Assembly (NCBI RefSeq): GCF_000316035.1
Contig: NZ_ANHX01000015.1
Location: 1-64,000, forward strand
From: Paenibacillus sp. PAMC 26794
GTDB taxonomy: Bacteria > Bacillota > Bacilli > Paenibacillales > Paenibacillaceae
Direction of reading: 5' to 3'
Length of the DNA: 64,000 nt
Of this stretch, positions 34,837-42,764 are shown in pieces. Below the pieces are notes generated by a model. That model was not told the origin of the DNA. It saw only the letters and a list, made by a program, of their open reading frames with translations, and did no database searches. Position 1 is the first letter of the stretch. Each line of letters starts with the position of its first letter. Made by a program: the position numbers and the translations under genes.

Positions 34837-35760
34837 ATGTCTGATCAAATACACGAACAACAAAACGAATTAGCCACACTCATTGACCGTTCTTCTGACA
34901 AGGACGGGGTGCATCCCACGGCAATCCCTTCATTATTTCTAATCCGTGAATCGGTCGTTACTGAACCTATATTTAGAGTGAATGAACCATCCTTCTGCAT
35001 TATCGTTCAGGGTGAGAAAGAAGTCCCGCTGGGACAGGATCGTTTCCGGTATGGTCCAGGAAGTTATATCGTGGCAACCGTTGACTTGCCGGTTAGTGGA
35101 CAAGTGATTCAAGCCTCGTCTGAGGCTCCCTATCTGGCTCTGAAACTTGAATTCACATCCAGTGAGATTCTGGAGGTATTGAACCATTCCGATTTCCCAG
35201 CAAGACCGCGAAAAACGACGAGACGTGCCATGTTTGTCAGCCAAGCTGAACCGTCTCTGCTGGATGCAGTCGTCAGGTTAACCCGTTTGTTGGAAGATCA
35301 TTCGGAAGATATCCCACTACTCGCACCTTTGTTCAACAAAGAAATTCTCTATAAAGTTCTGAAAGGTCCTCATGGGATTGCCCTGGAACAAGCTACCATG
35401 GAGGGCAGCCATACCTATCGAATCAGAGACGTTATTGAATATATTATGAATCACTCTGAGCAAAATTTTCGGGTTGAGGATCTGGCGGATTTGGCAAATA
35501 TGAGTACTGCCTCGCTGCACAGACACTTTAAAGAAGTGACTGCCATGAGCCCAATTCAGTTTCAAAAACAACTTAGACTACAAGAAGCTCGCCGCTTGTT
35601 ATTATCCAAGTCCACCGATGCAGCAGATGTAGCTTTTCAGGTAGGTTACGAGAGCCCTTCCCAATTCAGCCGTGAATATTCTCGCATGTTCGGATTTCCG
35701 CCCAGAGAAGATATTAAACGCTTGAGAGGCAGAGCCGATGAAACAACTACCATCTCTTGA
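34837..35760 (+). CDS. AraC family transcriptional regulator
   Basis: This 307-residue protein has an N-terminal AraC_N/cupin domain (FRVNEPSFCIIVQGEKEVPLG) and a C-terminal double helix-turn-helix from about residue 198 (RVEDLADLANMSTASLHRHFKEVTAMSPIQFQKQLRLQEAR; VGYESPSQFSREYSRMFGFPP). AAAGGAG precedes the ATG at 34837. Relatives often control adjacent aldo/keto reductase or dehydrogenase genes. Confidence 0.9.
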   Translation: MSDQIHEQQNELATLIDRSSDKDGVHPTAIPSLFLIRESVVTEPIFRVNEPSFCIIVQGEKEVPLGQDRFRYGPGSYIVATVDLPVSGQVIQASSEAPYLALKLEFTSSEILEVLNHSDFPARPRKTTRRAMFVSQAEPSLLDAVVRLTRLLEDHSEDIPLLAPLFNKEILYKVLKGPHGIALEQATMEGSHTYRIRDVIEYIMNHSEQNFRVEDLADLANMSTASLHRHFKEVTAMSPIQFQKQLRLQEARRLLLSKSTDAADVAFQVGYESPSQFSREYSRMFGFPPREDIKRLRGRADETTTIS

Positions 35761-35810
35761 CTGGTTACTGGCTAGTATCGTTCCTTTACATCGTTTAGTT
35801 TAATCCCAAA

Positions 35811-35844
35811 AAGGACTCCTTCTGTTTTGCCAGTCGGAGTCCTT
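35811..35844 (+). terminator. Terminator after the AraC gene
   Basis: AAGGACTCC pairs with GGAGTCCTT. A second perfect stem, GATTAATGA-AGA-TCATTAATC (35857-35877), lies between it and the convergent namA gene. Confidence 0.78.
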
Positions 35845-35894
35845 CCCTTATGCAAGGATTAATGAAGATCATTAATCGTTAAATCAGTAATACA

Positions 35895-36917
35895 TTAAAA
35901 ACCAGTCGTATATTGTTTTGGAACGTCCGTTGTCTTGCGCAAAACAGTCGCAGCTTCCAAGGCCCAGTAAGGATTTCTTAACAGCCCTCTGCCAACTGCA
36001 ACGAGATCAGCTTCTTCATTTCCGATGACTGCATTTGCCAATTTCGGGTCGTCCAGCCTTCCAACAGCAATCACAGGCACATTAAGAGCTTCTTTGATTG
36101 CTTTAGCGAGAGGTACTTGATAAGCTGCGTGAGTTCCTGGTCTGCCCCATGCAGCAATAGGTCCCTCGCCACCAGATGAGATGTCAAATACGTCAACGCC
36201 TGCCTCTTTATAAGCCTTGGCAAACTCGGAACTTTCGTTAATGCCATAGCCACCTTCGACGTATTCTTTGGCTGAAATACGCATCATCAAGGGCATATCC
36301 TCGGGCAACTCTGCCTTTGCAGCCTGAATGATCTCCCGGCCAAATAACGTTAAATCTTGACCATATTCGTCTTCTCGCTTGTTTGTTAGTGGAGAATGGA
36401 ACTGATGAATCAGATATCCATGTGCGCCATGAAGCTCAATCGCATCAAAACCAGCTTTCACAGCACGCGCTACAGCACTCCGGAATTTTTCAACCATTCC
36501 TTTTACTTCGTCCGTTGTAAGCGCTCGAGGTTGCTTGGAATTCTCATCAAAGGCGATCGCGGATGGAGCAACTGGAACTTCGGCATCTTCTGCTTTGCGG
36601 CCCGCATGAGCAATCTGAATGCCAACCTTGGCCCCATAACTGTGACACGCATCTACGATCCGCTTCAGAGCTGGGATCTGTTCATCTGACCATAACCCAA
36701 GATCATAATCTGAGATCCGGCCATCCGGTTCCACATCTGTCATTTCAATGATAATGAGACCTGTTCCTCCCACAGCACGACTAACGTAGTGCATATAATG
36801 CCAATCGGTTGCAATACCATCTTTTTGCTCAACTGAATATTGGCACATTGGAGCCATTACAACACGGTTTTTAAGCTCTAGGCTTTTAAAAGAATATGGA
36901 CTAAACAAATCTGTCAT
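35895..36917 (-). CDS. namA: NADPH dehydrogenase of the old yellow enzyme family (YqjM/NamA)
   Basis: This 340-residue FMN enzyme matches YqjM: VVMAPMCQYS with the redox-tuning Cys near residue 25, HGAHGYLIHQFHSP with the substrate-binding His pair, and the C-terminal VGRGLLRNPYWAL. It reduces activated double bonds of enones, nitroesters and nitroaromatics. The start is ATG 36917, with AAGGGGAG at rather long spacing. A MarR-type operator shared with the small remnant gene lies 40-55 bases upstream. Confidence 0.92.
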   Translation of the reverse strand: MTDLFSPYSFKSLELKNRVVMAPMCQYSVEQKDGIATDWHYMHYVSRAVGGTGLIIIEMTDVEPDGRISDYDLGLWSDEQIPALKRIVDACHSYGAKVGIQIAHAGRKAEDAEVPVAPSAIAFDENSKQPRALTTDEVKGMVEKFRSAVARAVKAGFDAIELHGAHGYLIHQFHSPLTNKREDEYGQDLTLFGREIIQAAKAELPEDMPLMMRISAKEYVEGGYGINESSEFAKAYKEAGVDVFDISSGGEGPIAAWGRPGTHAAYQVPLAKAIKEALNVPVIAVGRLDDPKLANAVIGNEEADLVAVGRGLLRNPYWALEAATVLRKTTDVPKQYTTGF

Positions 36918-36957
36918 CAAAATAAAACTCCCCTTTTCATGAATCATGAATAATAAA

Positions 36958-36973
36958 ATGCATGCGCAAGCAT
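36958..36973. promoter_or_regulatory. Probable MarR operator before namA
   Basis: ATGCATGCGCAAGCAT is palindromic at 14 of 16 positions. It shares CATGCGCA followed by (A/T)GCAT with the operator at 37621-37640. Confidence 0.6.
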
Positions 36974-37028
36974 CGAATAAATGCCTACAATTAATAACTC
37001 CGTATGATTTAGAACTCACATATATCTT

Positions 37029-37373
37029 TTACTTCATCACATAAAGACATTCAAATCCATGCTTTCGCAAAATACGAACCGCCTTTTTGGATTGAAGCAT
37101 ACCAGGTGACATTATAATTACGTTATCTTCTCGAAGAAGGTATTTTTCCCATGTGAAAGCAAGACGCCCCAATGAGATGTTAATCGTATCCGGAGTAGGA
37201 TTAGCCATATAATCCGTCGCATCTCGAATATCAATCACTTTATACTGCCGAAAATCACGCTCTTGTCTGAGAAATACTTGATAATCTATATATTCAAGAT
37301 TGCGTACTGGCCAAAATTGACGTACAACGATGAAGATACCTAATATGAAGGTCAAAAGCATCAACATAATCAT
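37029..37373 (-). CDS. Membrane-anchored rhodanese-like protein lacking the catalytic Cys
   Basis: This 114-residue protein has an N-terminal membrane helix (about 2-20) and a rhodanese fold (YKVIDIRDATDYMANP; AVRILRKHGFECLYVMK). The active-site loop, normally CxxGxxR, reads SPGMLQS, with Ser in place of Cys, so sulfur transfer is unlikely and a binding or scaffold role is more probable. AGAGGG lies seven bases before the ATG. It lies between the deleted oxidoreductase gene and namA, on the same strand. Confidence 0.75.
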   Translation of the reverse strand: MIMLMLLTFILGIFIVVRQFWPVRNLEYIDYQVFLRQERDFRQYKVIDIRDATDYMANPTPDTINISLGRLAFTWEKYLLREDNVIIMSPGMLQSKKAVRILRKHGFECLYVMK

Positions 37374-37424
37374 TGTATAGCCCTCTCTTAACTCATCTGA
37401 TATCGTTGAAAATTTTGTTTCGGA

Positions 37425-37580
37425 TCAGAGCCCACTCAATGCCTCAGATATTGTATCCTTACCAGCGATTAGATCAAATGAACGCTTGTAGGTATTCTTC
37501 TCACTCAAACTGGCCAAAATTACATGAGCTACATCTTCACGAGCAATCTGTCCATTTGATCCTACAACGAAGACCTTCAT
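37425..37580 (-). pseudogene. In-frame internal deletion of an NAD(P)H-binding oxidoreductase (51 codons left)
   Basis: The first dozen residues, MKVFVVGSNGQI, are the Rossmann start of YwnB/YhfK-type oxidoreductases, which are about 210 residues long. They run in frame into REDVAHVILASLSEKNTYKRS and FDLIAGKDTISEALSGL, the typical C-terminal end. Some 150-160 residues are missing. Start codon, GGAGG site, promoter and operator are intact, so a 51-residue peptide may still be made. It is either a recent pseudogene or a repurposed short peptide. Confidence 0.8.
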
Positions 37581-37620
37581 GTTCAATACCTCCTTTATAC
37601 AAAATCACCGCATCCATATT

Positions 37621-37640
37621 AAATTCATGCGCATGCATTT
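37621..37640. promoter_or_regulatory. MarR-type operator of the 51-codon gene
   Basis: AAATTCATGCGCATGCATTT is a 20-base palindrome with one mismatched pair. It abuts the -10 element, and the CATGCGCA core recurs before namA. Confidence 0.65.
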
Positions 37641-37669
37641 AATTTAACGGATATATTAATGAGTGTCAA
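37641..37669 (-). promoter_or_regulatory. Promoter of the 51-codon remnant gene
   Basis: TTGACA (37669-37664) and TAAATT (37646-37641) are 17 bases apart on the minus strand. Upstream, TAGGGTAA...TTACCCTA (37679-37703) forms another inverted repeat. Confidence 0.7.
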
Positions 37670-37717
37670 GTCTTCTTATAGGGTAAATGACTACATTACC
37701 CTATATTCACCCTAGCC

Positions 37718-38143
37718 TTAGAACAATTCTTTAGTGAGGTTCTCTAATCGAGTCTCAAATCCATCCTGTTCCAATTCAGTTTGCAAGACCTGATTAAACG
37801 TTTGAAGTGCTTTCTTGTATTTATTCTCTCCAAGCTCCGTAATACGAGTGTATATGCCACGTCGGTCATCTTCACATGCATGTCTTTCCAGAGCCCCACA
37901 GTCTTTGGCTTCCATCCTAACGACGAGCCTGGAAGTAGCACTTTGGCTCAACCCTACTAGCTCTTGAAGTTGCTGTAGGCGTAATTCCTTACCCTCCGCA
38001 TTATATATGAAGTTTAACACATAAAATTCCTTCAAAGATAAGTCATATTGTTGAAGCAGAGCTTGTTCCAGCTTCTCGTTCAGATGGGTATGAATGTTAG
38101 AGAAAGCCAACCAAACATTCAAACGTTCACTCTTTTGCTGCAA
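37718..38143 (-). CDS. MarR family transcriptional regulator
   Basis: This 141-residue winged-helix protein has LRLQQLQELVGLSQSATSRLVVRMEAKDCGALERHACEDDRRGIYTRIT, the DNA-binding core with its beta-wing. Two Cys residues in the wing region (about 81 and 89) could sense oxidants. It starts with TTG behind GGGGTGA. It lies upstream of the remnant oxidoreductase, rhodanese and namA genes on the same strand and is the obvious candidate for the CATGCGCA operators. Confidence 0.88.
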   Translation of the reverse strand: MQQKSERLNVWLAFSNIHTHLNEKLEQALLQQYDLSLKEFYVLNFIYNAEGKELRLQQLQELVGLSQSATSRLVVRMEAKDCGALERHACEDDRRGIYTRITELGENKYKKALQTFNQVLQTELEQDGFETRLENLTKELF

Positions 38144-38264
38144 TCTAGATCACCCCACTTGATATTTAATGTTCATCAGCTGTTATCCTATTGTATCAAG
38201 CTTAATTACATTGGTCAAAATCCATCCAAGTTCGACGTATATAACATTCTAAGCTCATAAGAAG

Positions 38265-38303
38265 AGCATTTCCCCGTCTTGTAACGACGTTTGGAAATGC
38301 TCC
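38265..38303. terminator. Hairpin terminator after the second siderophore lipoprotein gene
   Basis: Ten-base arms GAGCATTTCC and GGAAATGCTC enclose a 19-base loop. T tracts are poor on both sides. Confidence 0.6.
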
Positions 38304-38329
38304 AGTGTTACCATTTATGCAGTCTAATC

Positions 38330-39358
38330 TTACTTCGCGGTAAGCAGGCTATCGGAAATAAATTGCAGCTGACCTTCCAATGTTAACGGATCGTTGTACG
38401 AGTCTGAAGTCGGATCAAGCTGGAACACATGATTTGCCTTCACCGCAGGCAAGTTCTCCCACAAGGTATTATCATATACGATCTTGGGATCGGTTGTATC
38501 TCCCGACCACGGGCTGGTGAAGATGATATCCCCCGCATACTCCGGTAATAGTTCCATGGAGATCGAAGCCCATCCAGTTCCGCTGTCAATCGCTTCAGCT
38601 TGGGCCTTGGCTGGTGCCTTGAGATCAAACTCCCCGTAAATAATCTCACCGCCTCGACCATAGTTATGACCGAATACAAATAATCCTTTGGCGTATGGAT
38701 TCAGTATGGAAACGGTACGATCGCCTACAGCTTCCTGAACCTTGGGCTTCAGTTCGTTGATCTTCGCTTCCCATTTAGCATTCCAAGCTTTCGCTGCGTC
38801 TTCTCTATTGGTGAGCTTACCCATTTCAAGCATTAGATCCTTGAAATTGCGCTTACCATATGCAATCTGTACAACAGGCGCAATCTGCTCCAGCTTGTCG
38901 ATGCCCTCTGTTCCAGTGTACACGATAAATAAGTCAGGTTTTAAACTGATTAGTTTCTCTGGTGTAGGCTCTTGACCCAGATCACTGGTGCCCGCTGCTG
39001 CAAGTTGATCCTTGATATATTTGTTGTTCATCGCTCCTGATAAAGCGCCGACTACCGGTGCATCCAGGGCAACAAAGTAGCCTGTCGAAAATGATGTCAA
39101 ATCAATAATACGCTTAGGATTCTTCGGTACCTGTACTTCGCCTGCATCCGATTGATATGTAACAAGTTCCTCTTCGGCAGTTGCCGTTGATTCAGCGGAA
39201 GAAGCTGAATCCGAGTCCGTCTTGGTTTCTGTCTCCGTAGCCGCATTCGTGCTGTCCCCGTTTGTACTATTGGTCGTCGCAGACTGACCACATGCACTAA
39301 GTACAATCAGCAAGATAAGTGCCATCATGATCCATATTGATTTTATCTGTTTACGCAA
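38330..39358 (-). CDS. Iron-siderophore ABC transporter substrate-binding lipoprotein
   Basis: This 342-residue lipoprotein has a basic start, hydrophobic segment and lipobox VLSAC near residue 23, a long Thr/Ser/Glu linker, and a FecB/FhuD-like domain (PKRIIDLTSFSTGYFVALDAPVVG; GDIIFTSPWSGDT). It resembles YclQ/FatB-type petrobactin or catecholate binding proteins. It starts with TTG behind AAGGTGGG. A near-perfect Fur box lies directly upstream. No permease or ATPase gene is adjacent, so it must work with a transporter encoded elsewhere. Confidence 0.9.
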   Translation of the reverse strand: MRKQIKSIWIMMALILLIVLSACGQSATTNSTNGDSTNAATETETKTDSDSASSAESTATAEEELVTYQSDAGEVQVPKNPKRIIDLTSFSTGYFVALDAPVVGALSGAMNNKYIKDQLAAAGTSDLGQEPTPEKLISLKPDLFIVYTGTEGIDKLEQIAPVVQIAYGKRNFKDLMLEMGKLTNREDAAKAWNAKWEAKINELKPKVQEAVGDRTVSILNPYAKGLFVFGHNYGRGGEIIYGEFDLKAPAKAQAEAIDSGTGWASISMELLPEYAGDIIFTSPWSGDTTDPKIVYDNTLWENLPAVKANHVFQLDPTSDSYNDPLTLEGQLQFISDSLLTAK

Positions 39359-39383
39359 AATAAACCCACCTTTTCGTTGATAT

Positions 39384-39398
39384 TGATAATCGTTATCA
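39384..39398 (-). promoter_or_regulatory. Fur box of the second siderophore lipoprotein gene
   Basis: TGATAATCGTTATCA matches the 15-base Fur consensus at all but one position and lies about 25 bases before the start codon. Confidence 0.85.
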
Positions 39399-39568
39399 AC
39401 GATATCATGCTATGCAGGATTTGACAAGTTATGTTTACTTCACCCCCTCTATGAACTCTAACTTGCAAGTCACCAAGTTAAACAGCTATCATCAATAGAG
39501 TAAACCATTCACTTTTTTAAAAAAAGAGAGTTTTGAAAAGCCAATGAAACGTAATCAAGGAGGACAAC

Positions 39569-40381
39569 ATGGAAGAGATTATATTGTGGTTAAAGTATTT
39601 GTTTTTAGGTATTGTTCAAGGTGCGACGGAGCCAATCCCCGTCTCCTCAAGCGGTCATCTGATCATCGCCCAGAAACTTATGGGCATCAAGCAGAATGGA
39701 TTGTCATTTGAGATTTTAACAAACACAGCATCACTTATCGCTATTATTTTTATTTTCCGGGAAGATATCAAAAAGTTGATTATTGGTGCATTAGGTTACC
39801 TGCGTACTCGTAAAGAAGAATATCGAGCAGACTTCATGTTTTGCTTATACATAATTATTGGTACGATTCCTGCTGCTGTCGTTGCAGTCCTGTTCAAGGA
39901 CCGGATTGAAGAAATTTTCTCGTCCGTATATACCGTTTCCATCGCACTATTGATCACTGGGGTCGCCTTGTGGCTGATTCGTAATCTTCGTGGTCGTAAG
40001 CAAGATGGTGATCTGTCTACGAAAGATGCACTGTTGGTAGGTCTGGCTCAGGCGGTCGCTCTTATTCCGGGCATTAGCCGCTCAGGGGCAACTGTAATTG
40101 CATCCATCGCTGTTGGCATGAAACAGGAAACAGCTTTGAAGTTCTCCTTTATGCTGTACATTCCCATAAGTATTGGTGGACTCATTATGGGTGTATCCGA
40201 CATCGCCAATGATCCGAATCGAACACAGCTGGCTATCCCTTATCTGATCGCATTCATCACGACGCTCTTCGTCACGTATTTCTCCATGAGATGGTTTATG
40301 GGCATTATGGCCAAAGGCAATCTGAAATACTTTTCGTATTACTGTTTTGCCGCAGGTACATTGTTACTGATCTTCTTATAA
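39569..40381 (+). CDS. uppP: Undecaprenyl-diphosphatase
   Basis: This 270-residue membrane enzyme dephosphorylates undecaprenyl pyrophosphate to recycle the lipid carrier of the cell wall; its overexpression gives bacitracin resistance. It shows the BacA/UppP motifs [14 protein letters not shown] near residues 20-33 (the usual form is [14 protein letters not shown], so two positions differ) and [10 protein letters not shown] near 170. AAGGAGG lies five bases before the ATG. It is monocistronic. An extracytoplasmic sigma factor promoter is possible but I could not define one. Confidence 0.92.
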   Translation: MEEIILWLKYLFLGIVQGATEPIPVSSSGHLIIAQKLMGIKQNGLSFEILTNTASLIAIIFIFREDIKKLIIGALGYLRTRKEEYRADFMFCLYIIIGTIPAAVVAVLFKDRIEEIFSSVYTVSIALLITGVALWLIRNLRGRKQDGDLSTKDALLVGLAQAVALIPGISRSGATVIASIAVGMKQETALKFSFMLYIPISIGGLIMGVSDIANDPNRTQLAIPYLIAFITTLFVTYFSMRWFMGIMAKGNLKYFSYYCFAAGTLLLIFL

Positions 40382-40399
40382 AAAATAGTCCACACACCA

Positions 40400-40429
40400 A
40401 AAGGAACAACCAGCGATGGTTGTTCCTTT
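40400..40429. terminator. Hairpin terminator after uppP
   Basis: AAAGGAACAACCA pairs perfectly with TGGTTGTTCCTTT around a four-base loop. It can serve both strands. Confidence 0.75.
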
Positions 40430-40455
40430 GTCGTATAGTGGCAGTGCCATATGAG

Positions 40456-40590
40456 TTACCTCCTCAGTTCCGGCGGAGTTTGATCATTGTCAGGTGCGAG
40501 CCATGCAAGCAGCTCCGCTCCAAAAGAGTAGTTTGGATTATCTCCACCTTGCCATTGTGGCATAAGCAGGCGTATTGTTTTTTGAGTCAT
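40456..40590 (-). pseudogene. Truncated arginase-family gene (44 codons left)
   Basis: The reading MTQKTIRLLMPQWQGG followed by NPNYSFGAELLAWLAPDN is the N-terminus of an arginase/agmatinase-like ureohydrolase of the kind found in Bacilli. After PPELRR a TAA ends the frame, so the manganese site and nearly the whole catalytic domain are absent. The start codon, an AAAGGGG ribosome site and an upstream HxlR-type palindrome are intact. It looks like the head of a gene whose body was deleted. Confidence 0.72.
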
Positions 40591-40602
40591 CGTAAATCCC
40601 CT

Positions 40603-40616
40603 TTACTTCAAAGTAA
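40603..40616. promoter_or_regulatory. HxlR/YodB-type operator between the arginase remnant and HxlR gene
   Basis: TTACTTCAAAGTAA is a TTACTT/AAGTAA inverted repeat around two bases, similar to YodB/CatR boxes. It lies just before the remnant gene's ribosome site and upstream of the divergent HxlR gene. Confidence 0.6.
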
Positions 40617-40692
40617 GGTTAGTATAAACTGAGCCCAAACAAATAAATAGTACGGTCTTTTATGATAGGTACTACCCGGAAGGATAGTGTAA

Positions 40693-41061
40693 ATGATGAG
40701 TATGGCTGAATACCACGGTAAAGTTAAAAACATTCAAGATACCCCTTTTGGATATACGTTGTCTGTCATTGGTGGCAAATGGAAAATGGTGATTATGTAT
40801 CTTCTGGCTGATAACCAGCCTGTCCGCTTCAATGAACTAAAAAGACAGATCGGCGCCATCACGTATAAAACGCTGAGTTCACAGCTTAAAGAATTGGAAG
40901 CAGATGGTATGGTGGAGCGGAAAGAATATCCCCAAGTCCCTCCTAAAGTCGAGTACCGTCTGACAGCCAAAGCTGAAACGTTATTGCCCGTTTTGGAAGG
41001 ACTATGCGAATGGGGTGTTCAACATCAAGAACCTTCGATCAATAATAGCGCAACGGATTGA
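40693..41061 (+). CDS. HxlR family transcriptional regulator
   Basis: This 122-residue winged-helix protein has the family core SVIGGKWKMVIMYLL and TYKTLSSQLKELEADGMVERKEYPQVPPKVEYRLT. Unlike the other HxlR protein in this window, it has no Cys before the IGGKW motif, so it may sense something other than thiol-reactive compounds. GGAAGGA precedes the ATG. It diverges from the arginase remnant, its probable former target. Confidence 0.9.
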   Translation: MMSMAEYHGKVKNIQDTPFGYTLSVIGGKWKMVIMYLLADNQPVRFNELKRQIGAITYKTLSSQLKELEADGMVERKEYPQVPPKVEYRLTAKAETLLPVLEGLCEWGVQHQEPSINNSATD

Positions 41062-41121
41062 ACGCTTTTGTCTATATTTTCAGATGAGATAATTGGAGTA
41101 AATGGAGTATGTTAAAAATGC

Positions 41122-41147
41122 AAAAAATCGCCAATCGGCGACTTTTT
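41122..41147. terminator. Bidirectional terminator between HxlR and GNAT genes
   Basis: TCGCC-AATC-GGCGA is flanked by an A tract and a T tract. It resembles the recurring terminator family. Confidence 0.85.
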
Positions 41148-41204
41148 TACTTTTATCTTGTGTTCCTCTGTCCGTTCAGCAAATAAAAGCTGTGATTCGT
41201 AGAA

Positions 41205-41675
41205 TTATACTTTTTCGTGTACCAGATCTTTCTGGTAGGCCAATACTCTGTCCCAATTGCCACTGAAAACAGGAATTCGATAATACCCTACACGCTCATA
41301 CAGCGCTGCAGCTTCTGGTTGCAAGGGGCCTGTTTGCAGTTTCAGATTGGTATAACCAAGTTCGTTCGCAAGACGCTCTGCCTCGGCCAATATAGCCTGA
41401 GCAATCCCCTTACGGCGGTAACCACTGCGTGTATACATGCGTTTAACCTCTACAGATGTTTCATCAAGGGGTCTAAGTGCTCCGCAACCAACCGGATTCC
41501 CGTCGATCCTGGCAACGATAAAAGCCGCACGGGGCACCTCAACGTCTGACAGTTGAAATCCCGCAGTTCCATCACCGCCATATAACAAACCGAGTTCTTC
41601 ACTCAGTTCTTTGATCAATAGCAGCGAATCCTCGCTCCGAATATCTTCAGCTGCTGCATGCACGATATGTGTCAT
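41205..41675 (-). CDS. GNAT family N-acetyltransferase
   Basis: This 156-residue enzyme has the acetyl-CoA binding motif VKRMYTRSGYRRKGIAQAIL at about 77-96 and a C-terminal ALYERVGYYRI. The acceptor substrate is unknown. AAGGGGG lies upstream of the ATG. The gene stands alone between a terminator and the divergent metallo-beta-lactamase-fold gene. Confidence 0.88.
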   Translation of the reverse strand: MTHIVHAAAEDIRSEDSLLLIKELSEELGLLYGGDGTAGFQLSDVEVPRAAFIVARIDGNPVGCGALRPLDETSVEVKRMYTRSGYRRKGIAQAILAEAERLANELGYTNLKLQTGPLQPEAAALYERVGYYRIPVFSGNWDRVLAYQKDLVHEKV

Positions 41676-41878
41676 CCCACATACCCCCTTTATCTTATTG
41701 GACTTATTGGTTTTGATGATATATCTAAATTATCATTCCCAACAGCAAGCGTCAATTCCCCCATCCATTGAATATTTCTATAAGTATCCGCGTATCTTTT
41801 TGCCGTCTTTATTCGTTTACATAAGAAATGTAATGAGCAACGATGTATATGAATTTAAATTCTGGGAGGTCTGATATT

Positions 41879-42544
41879 ATGGAAATTTCAAAGGGAATAG
41901 CAATGCTTCAGCTTGATTTTGAGGGGAATATAATTCACCCTGTTCTGATATGGGATGAAGAAATGGTTGTGTTAATTGATACCGGATTCCCTGGACAATA
42001 TGACGATTTGTGTATCGCACTCGAAAAGATTGGTGTGCCGATCAGCCAACTTAAAGCAGTGATTTTGACGCATCAGGATGTGGACCATATCGGGTGTCTT
42101 CCCGAGATTTTGCAGGAGTGTGGCTCACAAGTCAAGATATATGCGCATGAGCTGGATAAGCCATATATTGAGGGGCAGCTCCCTCTTCTGAAAGACAGTC
42201 ACCTTGAGCATCCTCCAATGGGCAAAGTAAATGAAACGGTGACTGATGGTCAGGAACTGCCGTTTTGCGGTGGAATTCGCGTTATTCATACACCTGGTCA
42301 TACGCCAGGTCATATCAGTCTATATTTGATGGACAGCAAGACGCTCATCGCCGGAGATTCAATGTACAGTGTAGACGGCATGCTTGGAGGCATTCATGAG
42401 CCTACTACGCTGGATACAGAGACAGCTCGATTCTCTTTGAAAAAGTATATCGAACTCGACATTACATCTGTGATTTGTTACCACGGTGGACGAAGTCATA
42501 TGAATGTGAATGAACAGATCTCAAGGCTAGTTAAAATGAACTAA
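41879..42544 (+). CDS. Metallo-beta-lactamase-fold hydrolase
   Basis: This 221-residue protein has the MBL zinc ligands with a variant first motif, THQDVDHIG (HxDxDH instead of HxHxDH), then HTPGHTPGHISLY and AGDSMYSVDG. The variant is common in YobT-like Bacillus proteins and suggests altered metal binding. GGGAGG lies nine bases before the ATG at 41879. The substrate is unknown. Confidence 0.88.
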   Translation: MEISKGIAMLQLDFEGNIIHPVLIWDEEMVVLIDTGFPGQYDDLCIALEKIGVPISQLKAVILTHQDVDHIGCLPEILQECGSQVKIYAHELDKPYIEGQLPLLKDSHLEHPPMGKVNETVTDGQELPFCGGIRVIHTPGHTPGHISLYLMDSKTLIAGDSMYSVDGMLGGIHEPTTLDTETARFSLKKYIELDITSVICYHGGRSHMNVNEQISRLVKMN

Positions 42545-42579
42545 CGAATATTCACACTGGACACTCCGGTGACAGAACA

Positions 42580-42730
42580 ACCTTCCGATCGCTGTTATCC
42601 CCAGATTTTTTGATTCTTTTTATAAAGGGTAAATCCGGGGATAGCGTATGCTTCCGATGTAGCTTTCTTGCAGAAAGCTTGTAGGCGAACGCTCCGCTTC
42701 TTCAGGTTCTTTCTGTCCTCTCCGTTTTGT
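42580..42730. repeat. Structured intergenic element, possibly a dispersed Paenibacillus repeat
   Basis: TATCCCC...GATTT pairs with AAATC...GGGGATA over about 50 bases (42596-42645), and AGCTTTCT-TGC-AGAAAGCT forms a second hairpin just downstream. The pyrimidine-rich end (CTTCTTCAGGTTCTTTCTGT) recalls sequences repeated in other Paenibacillus genomes, but only one copy lies in this window, so the repeat status rests on memory. Confidence 0.35.
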
Positions 42731-42764
42731 GTAAATGTTTAGTTCAATTTATATAGTTAAGGGT

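Noticed and set aside
35857..35877. Perfect GATTAATGA/TCATTAATC hairpin as a separate regulatory site
   Set aside because: It lies between two convergent gene ends, so part of a terminator region is the simpler reading.
40291..40632. Forward 113-codon frame after uppP
   Set aside because: It overlaps the end of uppP, its terminator hairpin and the arginase remnant, with no translation signals of its own.
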